Notes: generated by a model from the sequence alone, not told the origin. A DNA stretch of 64,000 nt from Variovorax paradoxus (GCF_030815855.1 NZ_JAUSXG010000001.1:4464001-4528000); one strand, 5' to 3'; shown: positions 38,817 through 47,727, counted from the stretch's first letter. Translations and numbers: made by a program.

Positions 38817-40232
38817 TCAGAGTTCCGCGCGAACCTTGCTGAACACCTTCCAGAAAGCCGCGTCCTGCGAGGTCGCGAAATTGATGCGCATCAGGGTGCT
38901 CGGCGGCCGCCGCGCATGGAACAGCGAGCCCGGGGCGAGCAGGTAGCCCTGGTCGAGCATGCGCTGCGTGAGCGCGTCGGTGTCGACCCCGGTATCGACC
39001 CAGCCGAACAGGCCCGCCGGCTCCGACGCAAACGTGCAGCCGTGCGCCATGGCGAGCTTGACCGCGCGGCCGCGCGCACCGTCGAGCCGGACGCGGATGC
39101 GTTCGGCATGCCGGCGCAGCTGGCCCTGGTCGATGCACCACGACAGCGCCCGCTCGAACAGCGCCGGCGTGGTCAGCGTGGCCAGCAGCTTGGTTTCGAG
39201 CAGCCGCTCGTGCAGTTCCGGCGAGGCGGCCAGGAAACCGATGCGCCAGTTGGGCGCCAGGATCTTCGCGAACCCGCTGACGTAGATGGTGCGCTGCAGC
39301 CCGTCGAGCGCGCAGAGCCGCGTGGCGTGCTCGGGCGCGAGGTGGCTGTAGGTGTCGTCTTCGACGATGTGAAAGTCGTATTCATTCGCCAGCTTCAGCA
39401 CCCGGTGCGCACTGCCCGGCGTCAGGCTGTAGCCGGTCGGGTTGTGCAGCACGCTCACGCTCACGAAGAGCTTGGGGCTGTGCAGCGCGCAGTACTGCGC
39501 CATCACCTCCAGGTCGGGTCCGTCGGCGCGGCGCGGCACCGGCAGGATGCGCATGCCCAGCGCCTCGAGCCGCGCGAATTCGAGCGCCCACCCGGGCTCC
39601 TCGACCATCACCGGATCGCCCGCGCGCAGCAGCGTGCGGCTCACGATGTCCAGCGCATGCGTGGCGCCCACCGTGGTCACGATCTGGCCGGGCGCGGCGG
39701 GCACGTTGATGCCCATGAGCTTGTTCGACAGGCTGCGGCGCAGCGCGGCGTCGCCGGCGGGCTCGCCGTACTGGAGCGAGAGCTCCTGCAGCGCCGCTGT
39801 ACTGGTCACGCGGCGCACGGCCGTCGGCATGAAGGTCGACGACATCCAGTCCGGCGGAAACACGCCCATGCCCGGCTGCGGCTTGTCGCTCGGCCGGTGG
39901 AACATGCTGCGAATCAGCGAGCTCGCGTCGGCCGGAACACGCGAGGCCGTCATCGGGGCGACCATGGGGGCTGCGTTGGGCGGGCGCCCATCCTGCGCGG
40001 GCGCCGAATCGCGCACGTAGAACCCGCGCTGCCGGCGCGCCTCGACAAGGCCCTGCGCCAGCAGCTGGTCGTAGGCGGCCACCACCGTGTAGGGGCTCAC
40101 GCCCTGCTGGCGCGCGCACTCGCGCACCGAGGGCAGGCGCGCACCGGGCGGCAGCAAACGGGTGCGGATGCGCTCGGCCAGCCGGTCGGCCAATTGCCCC
40201 GTGAGCGACTGGGTGGAGGTTCGTGTCAGCAT
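38817..40232 (-). CDS. MocR-type transcriptional regulator (GntR wHTH + PLP aminotransferase-like domain)
   Basis: 471 residues from ATG 40232. Residues ~5-75 are a GntR-type winged helix (LADRLAERIRTRLLPPGARLPSVREC, GVSPYTVVAAYDQLLAQG). Residues ~120-470 are a fold-I aminotransferase domain with the PLP lysine in VSGFAKILAPNWRIGF. MocR proteins sense an amine or PLP-linked ligand. This gene is divergent from a LysE exporter operon and almost certainly controls it, probably also itself, through repeats at 40262-40311. Confidence 0.92.
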   Translation of the reverse strand: MLTRTSTQSLTGQLADRLAERIRTRLLPPGARLPSVRECARQQGVSPYTVVAAYDQLLAQGLVEARRQRGFYVRDSAPAQDGRPPNAAPMVAPMTASRVPADASSLIRSMFHRPSDKPQPGMGVFPPDWMSSTFMPTAVRRVTSTAALQELSLQYGEPAGDAALRRSLSNKLMGINVPAAPGQIVTTVGATHALDIVSRTLLRAGDPVMVEEPGWALEFARLEALGMRILPVPRRADGPDLEVMAQYCALHSPKLFVSVSVLHNPTGYSLTPGSAHRVLKLANEYDFHIVEDDTYSHLAPEHATRLCALDGLQRTIYVSGFAKILAPNWRIGFLAASPELHERLLETKLLATLTTPALFERALSWCIDQGQLRRHAERIRVRLDGARGRAVKLAMAHGCTFASEPAGLFGWVDTGVDTDALTQRMLDQGYLLAPGSLFHARRPPSTLMRINFATSQDAAFWKVFSKVRAEL

Positions 40233-40261
40233 CGGTGCCGGCCTGTGTGTCGAAGAGGAAG

Positions 40262-40311
40262 CCAATACAGTTTTCGCGTATGTTCGATCATCTGTACTGG
40301 AACTGTAATGG
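40262..40311. promoter_or_regulatory. Candidate MocR operator: direct and inverted ACTGTA-type repeats
   Basis: In the 101-base divergent space: CCAATACAGTT (40262-40272), TCTGTACTGG (40291-40300) and AACTGTAATGG (40301-40311). The last two are adjacent near-direct repeats about one helical turn apart; the first is the inverted form of the last, with one mismatch. Tandem sites of this kind are usual for MocR regulators. The last repeat overlaps a possible -10 just upstream of the LysE gene. Confidence 0.55.
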
Positions 40312-40333
40312 TCCAAAGTTTAGAGTGTATGCA

Positions 40334-40933
40334 ATGAACTGGCAAGAATTCACCGCGCTGCTGGTGCTGGCCACGGCGATGAGTTTTTCGCCCGGTCCCA
40401 ACACCACGCTTTCCACCGCCCTCGCGGCCAACGGCGGCCTGCCGCGCGCCATGCGCTTCGTGATCGCCGTTCCGGTCGGCTGGACACTGCTGCTGGTGCT
40501 GTGCGCGGCCGGCATCGGCGCGCTGGTGGTGGCGGTGCCTTCGCTGCGCCTGGCCATCAAGGCAGTGGGCGTGGGCTACCTGCTGTGGCTCGCCTACAAG
40601 CTCAGCGGCAGCGGCACGCTCGGCCGCGCGGACGGCGCCAGCCTGAACGTCGGTTTCGGCCAGGGCGTGATGCTTCAGTTCGTCAACATCAAGGCCTGGC
40701 TGCTCGCGCTCACGCTGGTGGCCGGCTGGATCGCGGGGCAGCCCGATCAGCTCGGCCGATTCGCCATCGTCGCGCCGGTGATGCTGGTCTACGCCTTCGT
40801 CAGCAACTTCACCTATGCGCTGGCCGGCGCGCTGCTGCGCGAATGGCTCTCCAAGGGCAAGCGCCTGCTGTGGTTCAACCGTGCGATGGCCCTGGTGCTG
40901 GTGCTCACGGCCTGGTGGATGCTGGGCGTATGA
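40334..40933 (+). CDS. LysE/RhtB-family amino-acid exporter (first copy)
   Basis: 199 residues, six hydrophobic helices. The family motif SFSPGPNTTLS follows helix 1, and LQFVNIKAWLLAL is the second conserved loop. Exports small amino acids or their derivatives from the cytoplasm. ATG 40334 is chosen just before helix 1. It is the first gene after the MocR operator and probably the direct target. Confidence 0.9.
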   Translation: MNWQEFTALLVLATAMSFSPGPNTTLSTALAANGGLPRAMRFVIAVPVGWTLLLVLCAAGIGALVVAVPSLRLAIKAVGVGYLLWLAYKLSGSGTLGRADGASLNVGFGQGVMLQFVNIKAWLLALTLVAGWIAGQPDQLGRFAIVAPVMLVYAFVSNFTYALAGALLREWLSKGKRLLWFNRAMALVLVLTAWWMLGV

Positions 40934-40994
40934 GCGCCGCGCCGGGCCGCCCCGAGCAAGCTCGCACCGCAGTGCGAAGCACGGAGGTCATCCA

Positions 40995-41951
40995 ATGAGC
41001 ACCAGGCTCAACATCAAGGACGAAACGCTCGGCATGTGGCTCGGCGTGATCGGCGTGGCGCTGTTCGCGGTCACCCTGCCGATGACGCGGCTGGCCACCG
41101 GCACGCAAGGCGCGCCGCAGCTTTCGCCCTGGTTCGTCACGCTCGGCCGCGCCGCGCTGGCCGGCATTCTCTCGACGATCTTCCTGCTCGCCACCCGCTC
41201 GCCGCGGCCCGCGCCGCATCAGTGGAAACCCCTCGGCATGGCGGTGCTCGGCAACGTGGTCGGCTATCCGCTGCTGCTGGGCTACGCCCTGCGAGTGGTC
41301 ACGGCCAGCCACGCGGCAGTCGTGACGGCGCTCCTGCCCCTCGTGACCGCAGCGGTCGCAGCCTGGGTGCTGCACCAGCGCGCGCGGCTCGGCTTCTGGC
41401 TCTGCGCCACGGCCGGCAGCGTGCTGGTCGTGCTGTTCTCGCTGCTGCGCGCCAGCCAGAACGGCCACGGCTTCGGTTTCGAATGGGCCGACCTGCTGCT
41501 GGTCGGCGCGGTGGTCGCGGCTTCGTTCGGCTACATCTATGGCGCGCAAGTCACGCCCTCGCTCGGCGCCGAGCGCGTGATCTGCTGGGTCTGCGTGATG
41601 GCGCTGCCCGTCACGCTGCCCGCCACGCTGGCTTTGTGGCCGCAGGAACCCATCGCTACATCGGCTTGGCTGGGCTTCGTCTATGTCGGCGTGTTCTCGA
41701 TGTGGATCGGCTTCTTCGCCTGGTACCGCGGCCTGGTATTGGGCGGCGCGCTGCGCGTGAGCCAGACGCAGCTGCTGCAACCCTTTCTGTCGATCCTCGC
41801 GTCCATTCCCATCCTCGGCGAGCCGCTCGACGTGGTCACGCTGGGCTTTGCCATCGCCGTGGTCTGCACGGTGGTGCTCGGCAAGCGCCTTTCGCAGCCG
41901 CAGCCCGCGCTTGCCGTTCCGCCGCGCGCAGTGCGGGCCGAACAATCCTGA
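40995..41951 (+). CDS. EamA/DMT-superfamily transporter
   Basis: 318 residues with ten hydrophobic helices in two EamA repeats (first ~13-140, second ~165-300). Landmarks: LFAVTLPMTRLATG, RAALAGILS, and WIGFFAWYRGLVLGGALRVSQTQLL near the end, the standard EamA closing helix region. Exports metabolites or amino acids. 61 bases after the first LysE gene. Confidence 0.9.
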   Translation: MSTRLNIKDETLGMWLGVIGVALFAVTLPMTRLATGTQGAPQLSPWFVTLGRAALAGILSTIFLLATRSPRPAPHQWKPLGMAVLGNVVGYPLLLGYALRVVTASHAAVVTALLPLVTAAVAAWVLHQRARLGFWLCATAGSVLVVLFSLLRASQNGHGFGFEWADLLLVGAVVAASFGYIYGAQVTPSLGAERVICWVCVMALPVTLPATLALWPQEPIATSAWLGFVYVGVFSMWIGFFAWYRGLVLGGALRVSQTQLLQPFLSILASIPILGEPLDVVTLGFAIAVVCTVVLGKRLSQPQPALAVPPRAVRAEQS

Positions 41952-41988
41952 AATCGCCTCTCACCCCACCCGCCTGAAAGAAGAACCC

Positions 41989-43191
41989 ATGAACTGGAAA
42001 CTCGCCGCCCGCGCCGCCAAGATGAATCCGTCGGTGCTGCGTGAAATCCTCAAGGTCACCGAGCGCCCCGGCATCATCAGCCTGGCCGGCGGCCTGCCTT
42101 CGCCGAAGACCTTCCCGATCCAGGCCTTTGCCGACGCCTGCGCCGAGGTGCTGCACAACGACGGCCAGGCGGCCCTGCAATACGCCGCGAGCGAAGGCTA
42201 TGCGCCGCTGCGCCAGGCCGTGGCCGACATGCTGCCTTGGAACGTCGATCCCGCGCAGGTGCTCATCACCACCGGCTCGCAACAGGGCCTCGACCTCGTG
42301 GCCAAGGTGCTGCTCGACCCGGGTAGCAAGGTGCTGGTCGAAACGCCCACTTATCTCGGCGCGCTGCAGGCCTTCGGCCCGATGGAGCCGCAGCCCGTGA
42401 GCGTGGCCAGCGACGAAGAAGGCGTGATCGTCGAAGACCTGGTGGCCAAGGCAAAGGATGGGCGCTTCGTCTACCTGCTGCCCAACTTCCAGAACCCCAC
42501 TGGCCGCACCATGACCGAAGCGCGCCGCGCTGCCGTGTCCGCTGCCGCAACCGCCGCGGGCCTGCCGATCGTCGAGGACAACCCCTACGGCGAACTGTGG
42601 TTCGACGAAGCGCCGCCGCTGCCGCTGACCGCACGCAACCCCGAAGGCTGCATCTACCTGGGCTCGTTCTCGAAGGTGCTCGCTCCCGGGCTGCGCCTGG
42701 GCTTCCTGGTCGCGCCCAAAGCCATCTATCCCAAGCTGCTGCAAGCCAAGCAGGCGGTCGACCTGCACACGCCGATCTTCACGCAGCGCATGGTCTCGGC
42801 GGTGATGAAAGACAACTTCCTGGATCGCCACGTGCCCACCATCCGCGCGCTCTACAAGCGCCAGCGCGACGCGATGATGGCCGCGCTCACGCGCGAGATG
42901 GCCGGGCTGGACGTGAAGTTCAACGCGCCGAAGGGCGGCATGTTCCTGTGGGCGCGGCTGCCCGAAGGCATCGACACGGTCGCGCTGCTGCCCAAGGCGG
43001 TGGAGCGCAACGTGGCCTTCGTTCCGGGTGCGCCGTTCTATGCCGGCGAGGGCGATCCGCGCACGCTGCGCCTGTCGTTCGTGACCGCCAGCGTCGAGGA
43101 AATCGACATCGCCATTGCTGCGCTGGCCCTGACGCTGCGCGAGGAATTGGCGCTGCTCGCCGAACGCAAGCTCGCGGCCGAGCCGGTCTGA
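41989..43191 (+). CDS. PLP-dependent aminotransferase (AAT fold I; 2-aminoadipate/MocR-like class)
   Basis: 400 residues. Signatures: RPGIISLAGGLPSPKTFP, LQYAASEGYAPLRQAV, ITTGSQQGLDLVAKVLLDPG, PNFQNPTGRTM and the PLP lysine in LGSFSKVLAPGLRLGFL. It resembles LysN/2-aminoadipate and aromatic aminotransferases; it is not fused to a DNA-binding domain. Lies in the exporter operon, so it likely shapes the pool of the exported amino acid (inference). Substrate unknown. Confidence 0.9.
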   Translation: MNWKLAARAAKMNPSVLREILKVTERPGIISLAGGLPSPKTFPIQAFADACAEVLHNDGQAALQYAASEGYAPLRQAVADMLPWNVDPAQVLITTGSQQGLDLVAKVLLDPGSKVLVETPTYLGALQAFGPMEPQPVSVASDEEGVIVEDLVAKAKDGRFVYLLPNFQNPTGRTMTEARRAAVSAAATAAGLPIVEDNPYGELWFDEAPPLPLTARNPEGCIYLGSFSKVLAPGLRLGFLVAPKAIYPKLLQAKQAVDLHTPIFTQRMVSAVMKDNFLDRHVPTIRALYKRQRDAMMAALTREMAGLDVKFNAPKGGMFLWARLPEGIDTVALLPKAVERNVAFVPGAPFYAGEGDPRTLRLSFVTASVEEIDIAIAALALTLREELALLAERKLAAEPV

Positions 43192-43215
43192 GCCACGACG
43201 CAAAGGCACTTCACC

Positions 43216-43848
43216 ATGCACATCGCCATACTTACTTTCGACGGCTTCAACGAGCTCGATTCGCTGATCGCGCTCGGGGTGCTCAACCGCATCAAGAAGC
43301 CGGGCTGGCGCGTGACGCTGGCCGCGCCGAGCGCCACGGTCACCTCGATGAACGGCGTCACCGTGCATGCGAGTTCCACGCTCGAAGCGGCCGCCGACGC
43401 CGAGGCGGTGCTCGTGGGCAGCGGCATCCGCACGCGCGAAGTCGCGGCCGACCCCGCCATCATGGGCGTGCTGCGCCGGCTCGACGCCACGCGGCAGCTG
43501 ATCGGCGCGCAGTGCTCGGGCACCCTGCTGCTGGCCAAGCTGGGCCTCTTGGGCGCGGTGCCTGCCTGCACCGACCTCACGACCAAACCCTGGGTGCAGG
43601 AAGCCGGCGTCGAGGTACTCAACCAGCCTTTCTTCGCCAAGGGCAACGTGGCGACGGCCGGCGGCTGCCTCTCGGCGCCATACCTCGCGGCCTGGCTCAT
43701 CGCGCGCAGCGAAGGCGTCGAGGCCGCAAGGAGCGCGCTGCACTACGTCGCGCCGGTGGGTGAAAAAGACGACTACGTGGCGCGCGCGATGCGCAACATC
43801 GAGCCGTACCTTCCGCAAGTCGCGGCAACCGCCGCCGCGGCGGCCTGA
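43216..43848 (+). CDS. DJ-1/PfpI-family protein
   Basis: 210 residues. Class I glutamine-amidotransferase-like fold with nucleophile elbow GAQCSGTLLLA (Cys ~99) after AIMGVLRRLDATRQL, opening MHIAILTFDGFNELD and closing ARSALHYVAPVGEKDDYV. Related proteins are chaperones, isocyanide hydratases and glyoxalases III. Reaction not predictable. Position fits a detoxification or amine metabolism role. Confidence 0.88.
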   Translation: MHIAILTFDGFNELDSLIALGVLNRIKKPGWRVTLAAPSATVTSMNGVTVHASSTLEAAADAEAVLVGSGIRTREVAADPAIMGVLRRLDATRQLIGAQCSGTLLLAKLGLLGAVPACTDLTTKPWVQEAGVEVLNQPFFAKGNVATAGGCLSAPYLAAWLIARSEGVEAARSALHYVAPVGEKDDYVARAMRNIEPYLPQVAATAAAAA

Positions 43849-43871
43849 AAGACGCATTGCAGGTTCACGCC

Positions 43872-44543
43872 ATGATCAGCCTCGCCACGCTCGCGCTCTT
43901 CGTTCTGGCCGTGCTGGCCCTGTTCCTGTCGCCCGGACCGAACATGGCCTTCGTGCTCTCGCACGGCGTGGCCCACGGGCCGCGCGGCGGCTTCGCGGCG
44001 GCGCTCGGCATCTCGTCGGCCGACCTGGTGCACACGCTCTTCGCGGCTAGCGGCGTCACGGCGCTGGTGGCGGCCTGGCCACCTTCGTTCGACCTGCTGC
44101 GCTATGCGGGGGTGCTGTACCTGCTGTGGCTCGCGGCGCAGGCCGTTCGCAGCGGCGGCGGCCTCCCCACCGGTGCGCGTGCGCAACCGTCCGCCTTCTC
44201 GCGCATCGTGCGCATGGCCTTTCTCAACAACCTCGTCAATCCGAAGGCGCTGCTGTTCTTCATGGTGTTCCTGCCGCAGTTCGTCGACCCCGCGCGCGGC
44301 AGCGTGCCCTTGCAACTGGTGCAGCTCGGCGTCATGCTGTCGGTAGCCGCGCTCGCGTTCAATACGCTGCTCGGCGCATGCAGCGGACAGGTCGGCCGCT
44401 GGCTGCAGCGCCGCCCGGGGGCTGAAAAGTTCCAGCGCGGCGTGCTGGCCCTGGTAATGGCCGGCCTGGCCATCCGCCTGCTGCTGCTCGACCGTCCTTC
44501 CGTGCCGTCCGCCCTGTCCGCCACACCTGTCCAAGGAAGCTGA
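43872..44543 (+). CDS. LysE/RhtB-family exporter (second copy)
   Basis: 223 residues from ATG 43872. Helix 1 ends FLSPGPNMAFVLSHGVAHGPRGG, the classic motif, and FLNNLVNPKALLFFMVFLPQFVDP is the second hallmark. Closer in pattern to the third copy (46823) than to the first. 23 bases after the DJ-1 gene. Confidence 0.92.
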   Translation: MISLATLALFVLAVLALFLSPGPNMAFVLSHGVAHGPRGGFAAALGISSADLVHTLFAASGVTALVAAWPPSFDLLRYAGVLYLLWLAAQAVRSGGGLPTGARAQPSAFSRIVRMAFLNNLVNPKALLFFMVFLPQFVDPARGSVPLQLVQLGVMLSVAALAFNTLLGACSGQVGRWLQRRPGAEKFQRGVLALVMAGLAIRLLLLDRPSVPSALSATPVQGS

Positions 44544-44547
44544 ACAC

Positions 44548-45189
44548 ATGCTCAATATCTGGGGCCGCATCAGTTCGATCAATGTGCGCAAGGTCGTCTG
44601 GTGCGCGCAGGAACTCGGGCTCGACTTTCAACGCACCGAAGCTGGCGGCCGGTTCGGCGTGGTGCAGACGCCCGAATACCTGGCGCTCAACCCGAATGCG
44701 ATGGTGCCCACCATCGACGACGGCGAAGGCAGCGAGCGCGTCACGCTCTGGGAATCGAACGTGATCGTGCGCTACCTGTGCGCCAAGCACTCGCATGGCA
44801 AGTGCTACCCGAGCGAATTGCCTGCGCGCTTCGACGCCGAGCGCTGGATGGACTGGCAGCAGACCACGCTCAACCGCGCGAGCCGCGACGCCTTCGTGCA
44901 ATGGATTCGCACGCTGCCGGCCGAACGCGACCCAGCACTGATCGCGGCATCGGTCCACGCGAGCGAGGCCCTGTTCGCCCTCCTCGACGCGCACCTTGCG
45001 CGACAGCCCTTCATGGCCGGCGACCGCTTCACGATGGCCGACATTCCCATCGGCTGCGAAGCGCATCGCTGGTTCGGCCTGCCGCCGGCCGAATACCAGC
45101 GCCCCAGTTGGCCGAACCTCGAACGCTGGTACGGCGAAATGATCTCCCGTCCGGGCACGCGCGGCGTGCTCGATCTCCCGCTCGAATGA
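44548..45189 (+). CDS. Glutathione S-transferase family protein
   Basis: 213 residues. Thioredoxin-like N domain (MLNIWGRISSINVRKVVWC, ALNPNAMVPTIDDG, LWESNVIVRYL) and helical C domain (ALFALLDAHLARQPFMAGDRFTMADI). The catalytic position is Ser/Asn (GRISSINV) as in beta/theta-like bacterial GSTs. Cytoplasmic conjugation or detoxification. Overlaps phzF-like by 4 nt. Confidence 0.9.
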   Translation: MLNIWGRISSINVRKVVWCAQELGLDFQRTEAGGRFGVVQTPEYLALNPNAMVPTIDDGEGSERVTLWESNVIVRYLCAKHSHGKCYPSELPARFDAERWMDWQQTTLNRASRDAFVQWIRTLPAERDPALIAASVHASEALFALLDAHLARQPFMAGDRFTMADIPIGCEAHRWFGLPPAEYQRPSWPNLERWYGEMISRPGTRGVLDLPLE

Positions 45190-46112
45190 CACGCATGAAA
45201 TCCCGCCCGTTCAAACAAGTCGACGTCTTCACCGCAACGCCCTACCTCGGCAACCCGCTCGCCGTGGTGCTCGACGGCAGCGGCCTCGACGATGCCGAGA
45301 TGCAGCGCTTTGCGCAGTGGACCAACCTGTCCGAAACCACCTTCCTGCTGCCGCCGACCGAGCCCACGGCCGACTACCGCGTGCGCATCTTCACGCCGGG
45401 TGGCGAACTGCCCTTTGCCGGCCATCCCACCATCGGCAGCTGCCATGCCTGGCTGCAGGCCGGCGGCAAGCCGAAGGCGGCGGGCCGGGTCGTGCAGCAG
45501 TGCGCGGCCGGCCTGGTGCCGCTGCGGCGCGAAGGCGAGCGCTTGGCTTTCTCGGCCCCGCCGCTCAAGCGCAGCGCGCCCAGTCCCACCTTGCTGGCCA
45601 AGGTGGCGGGCGCGCTCGGCCTCAAGGCACAGCAGATCGTTGCGGCCCAGGTGCTCGACAACGGTCCGGTCTGGTTCGGCCTGCTGCTCAGCGATGCGGA
45701 CACCGTGCTGCGGCTCGTGCCCGACCATCGCATGCTCAAGGAGCTGGGCGTCAAGGCCGGCGTCGCGGGCGTGCCCGCGGTGGAGGGCTCGTCGATGCTG
45801 ATCGGCCGGTCGAACCGGGAGGCGCGCGCCTTCGGCGGCAAGGCCGCGGCCGAGGGCAGCCCGAAAATCGATCTCGAGGTGCGCGCTTTCGCGGCGCCCA
45901 TCGGTGTCGAAGAAGACCCCGTCACCGGCAGCCTCAACGCCAGCCTCGCCGAGTGGCTGATCGCCGACGGCCACATGCCCGCGCGCTACGTGGCTGCGCA
46001 GGGCCAGTGCCTCGGACGCGCCGGCCTCGTGTACATCGAGCGCGACGGCGACGGCATGGTGTGGGTCGGCGGCGATGCCGTGACCTGCGTCGACGGCCAG
46101 GTCACGCTGTAA
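45186..46112 (+). CDS. PhzF-family isomerase/epimerase
   Basis: 308 residues; ATG 45186 overlaps the GST stop as ATGA, with a second in-frame ATG at 45195. Two related halves: PFKQVDVFTATPYLGNPLAVVL and FAAPIGVEEDPVTGSLNASLAEWL. The catalytic Glu is in NLSETTFLLP, with the substrate loop GGELPFAGHPTIGS. PhzF acts in phenazine synthesis, but isolated homologues like this one have unknown substrates. No phenazine genes are nearby. Confidence 0.92.
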   Translation: MTRMKSRPFKQVDVFTATPYLGNPLAVVLDGSGLDDAEMQRFAQWTNLSETTFLLPPTEPTADYRVRIFTPGGELPFAGHPTIGSCHAWLQAGGKPKAAGRVVQQCAAGLVPLRREGERLAFSAPPLKRSAPSPTLLAKVAGALGLKAQQIVAAQVLDNGPVWFGLLLSDADTVLRLVPDHRMLKELGVKAGVAGVPAVEGSSMLIGRSNREARAFGGKAAAEGSPKIDLEVRAFAAPIGVEEDPVTGSLNASLAEWLIADGHMPARYVAAQGQCLGRAGLVYIERDGDGMVWVGGDAVTCVDGQVTL

Positions 46113-46124
46113 GGGCAAGGCACC

Positions 46125-46817
46125 ATGCGCGCGCAGCTCGACCACCTGGTGATCGCCGCCGCCTCGCTGGCCGAAGGCGTGGCGTGGTGCGAGGCCACGC
46201 TGGGCGTCGTGCCCGGCCCCGGCGGCGCGCATCCGCTGATGGGCACGCACAACCGGCTGCTGAACATTGCGAGCGACGCGTTTCCCCAGGCCTACCTGGA
46301 AATCATCGCGATCGAGCCGGGTAAGCGGCCGTCTCGCCGCGGTACGCGGCGCTGGTTCGACCTCGACGATGCGGTGCTGCAGGCGGGCCTCGCGCGGCGC
46401 GGACCGCGGCTGGTGCACTTCGTGGCGCGCGTGCCCGACGCCCAGGCCGCGCTCCAGGCGCTGGCGCACGAGGAACGCGCGCACATCGATCGCGGCCATC
46501 TGCTCGAAGCCTCGCGCGACACGCCCGCCGGCCGGCTCGAATGGCAGATCACCGTGCGCGACGACGGCCAGCGGCTCTTCTACGGCGCGCTGCCCACGCT
46601 GATCCAGTGGGGCCCCGTGCATCCCACCGATGCCATGCCCGCCTCGGGATTGGCGATGCGATCGCTGCAGGTCACACATCCCCGCGCGGCCGACCTGTCG
46701 GCGGCGCTGTCGGCCATCGGCATGGCCGACATGGCCGTGCAACCCGGCGCACCCAACCTCGTGGCCGTGCTCGACACGCCCCGAGGCCCCGTCACGCTTC
46801 AATCCGAAGGGCTTTGA
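46125..46817 (+). CDS. VOC-superfamily (glyoxalase-like domain) protein
   Basis: 230 residues, opening LDHLVIAAASLAEGVAWCEATLG with the metal-ligand His and the repeat IQWGPVHPTDAMPASGL later. Fits the Glyoxalase_3-type domain. Substrate unknown. Starts 12 bases after the PhzF stop and ends 5 bases before the third LysE start, so it belongs to the operon. Confidence 0.85.
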   Translation: MRAQLDHLVIAAASLAEGVAWCEATLGVVPGPGGAHPLMGTHNRLLNIASDAFPQAYLEIIAIEPGKRPSRRGTRRWFDLDDAVLQAGLARRGPRLVHFVARVPDAQAALQALAHEERAHIDRGHLLEASRDTPAGRLEWQITVRDDGQRLFYGALPTLIQWGPVHPTDAMPASGLAMRSLQVTHPRAADLSAALSAIGMADMAVQPGAPNLVAVLDTPRGPVTLQSEGL

Positions 46818-46822
46818 CCGAC

Positions 46823-47455
46823 ATGCTGACCTTGACCGAAATCGCCTGGTTCGCGCTGGCCTCGCTGCTGCTGGCGCTCACGCCGGGGCCGAACATGATC
46901 TATTGCGTGTCGCGCACGCTCATCCAGGGCCGCCGCGCGGGACTGATTTCGCTGGGCGGCGTGCTGATGGCCTTCCTGGCGCATCTGTTCGCCGCCGCGC
47001 TCGGGCTCACCGCCCTGCTGCTGGCCGTGCCGCTCGCGTTCGACGCGATCCGGCTCGCGGGTGCGGCTTACTTGATGTGGCTCGCATGGCAGGCCGTCAG
47101 GCCCGGCGGCAATGCGCCCTTCGAGGCGCGTGCGCTGCCGGCCGATCCGCCGGGCAAGCTGTTTCGCATGGGGTTCCTCACCAACCTGCTGAACCCGAAG
47201 GTCGCGATGTTCTATCTCTCGTTCTTTCCGCAGTTCATTCATCCCGAGCGCGGCTCGGTGCTGCTGCAGAGCATGCAGCTGGGCGTCGCGCAAATGGCCA
47301 GCAGCGCGGTGGTCAACACCGTGATGATCCTCGGCGCCGCGAGCATCACGGCCGTGCTCTCGCAAAGCGCCGGCTGGCTGCGCGCGCAGCGCTACGTCAT
47401 GGGCAGCGTGCTGGCCGCGCTCGCGGTGCGCGTCGCGCTGACGGAACGCAAGTGA
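46823..47455 (+). CDS. LysE/RhtB-family exporter (third copy)
   Basis: 210 residues. Motifs LLALTPGPNMIYCVSRTLIQGRRAG and FLTNLLNPKVAMFYLSFFPQFIHPERGS. Six hydrophobic helices. Last gene of the operon; the following 272 bases contain the Fur-controlled promoter of the receptor. Confidence 0.92.
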   Translation: MLTLTEIAWFALASLLLALTPGPNMIYCVSRTLIQGRRAGLISLGGVLMAFLAHLFAAALGLTALLLAVPLAFDAIRLAGAAYLMWLAWQAVRPGGNAPFEARALPADPPGKLFRMGFLTNLLNPKVAMFYLSFFPQFIHPERGSVLLQSMQLGVAQMASSAVVNTVMILGAASITAVLSQSAGWLRAQRYVMGSVLAALAVRVALTERK

Positions 47456-47497
47456 ACAGAATCCGCCGAGCAATCCACCGTCGCTCCTTTGCAACAG

Positions 47498-47529
47498 ATG
47501 CGAACGAATCGCATTTAGTTCTTTAGAAT
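47498..47529 (+). promoter_or_regulatory. Fur box overlapping the promoter of the siderophore receptor
   Basis: A perfect inverted repeat ATGCGA-ACGAA-TCGCAT (47498-47514) in the pattern of betaproteobacterial Fur boxes. A -10-like TAGAAT sits at 47524-47529 and the box covers its -35 position. Iron-bound Fur would block initiation. Supported by the receptor gene downstream. Confidence 0.65.
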
Positions 47530-47569
47530 TCAGCCCGCCGCATCCAGCGGCCGTCTTTTGGTATTGCCC

Positions 47570-47591
47570 GCGGGCCGACATTTCGGTCCGC
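47570..47591 (+). other. 5'-leader hairpin before the siderophore receptor
   Basis: GCGGGCCGA / TCGGTCCGC with loop CATT: nine pairs including one G-T. About 140 bases before the ATG in a ~190-base leader. No T-run follows. Function unknown. Confidence 0.4.
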
Positions 47592-47727
47592 GCGAGCCAA
47601 ACGCCTCACCCAGATTTTCTTCAAGGCAAGGCACCGCTTTGCTCCTCGTCTCCTGTGGCGAAGAGCAAGGCTGTGCGCGGCTGCCCGTGCGCGATTTTCG
47701 ATACCTACAAAAACGGAACCGTGCGAC

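Noticed and set aside
41836..43857. Long - strand frame opposite the aminotransferase and DJ-1 genes
   Set aside because: Arg/Gly/His-rich translation without domains; the + strand genes are fully conserved in this interval.
44601..45185. N-terminal extension of the PhzF frame through the GST gene
   Set aside because: The extension is the shadow of the GST coding sequence; the PhzF family starts at the ATG that overlaps the GST stop.
44805..46802. Long - strand frame opposite GST, PhzF and VOC genes
   Set aside because: Mirror frame of GC-rich coding DNA; no start signal and no family pattern.
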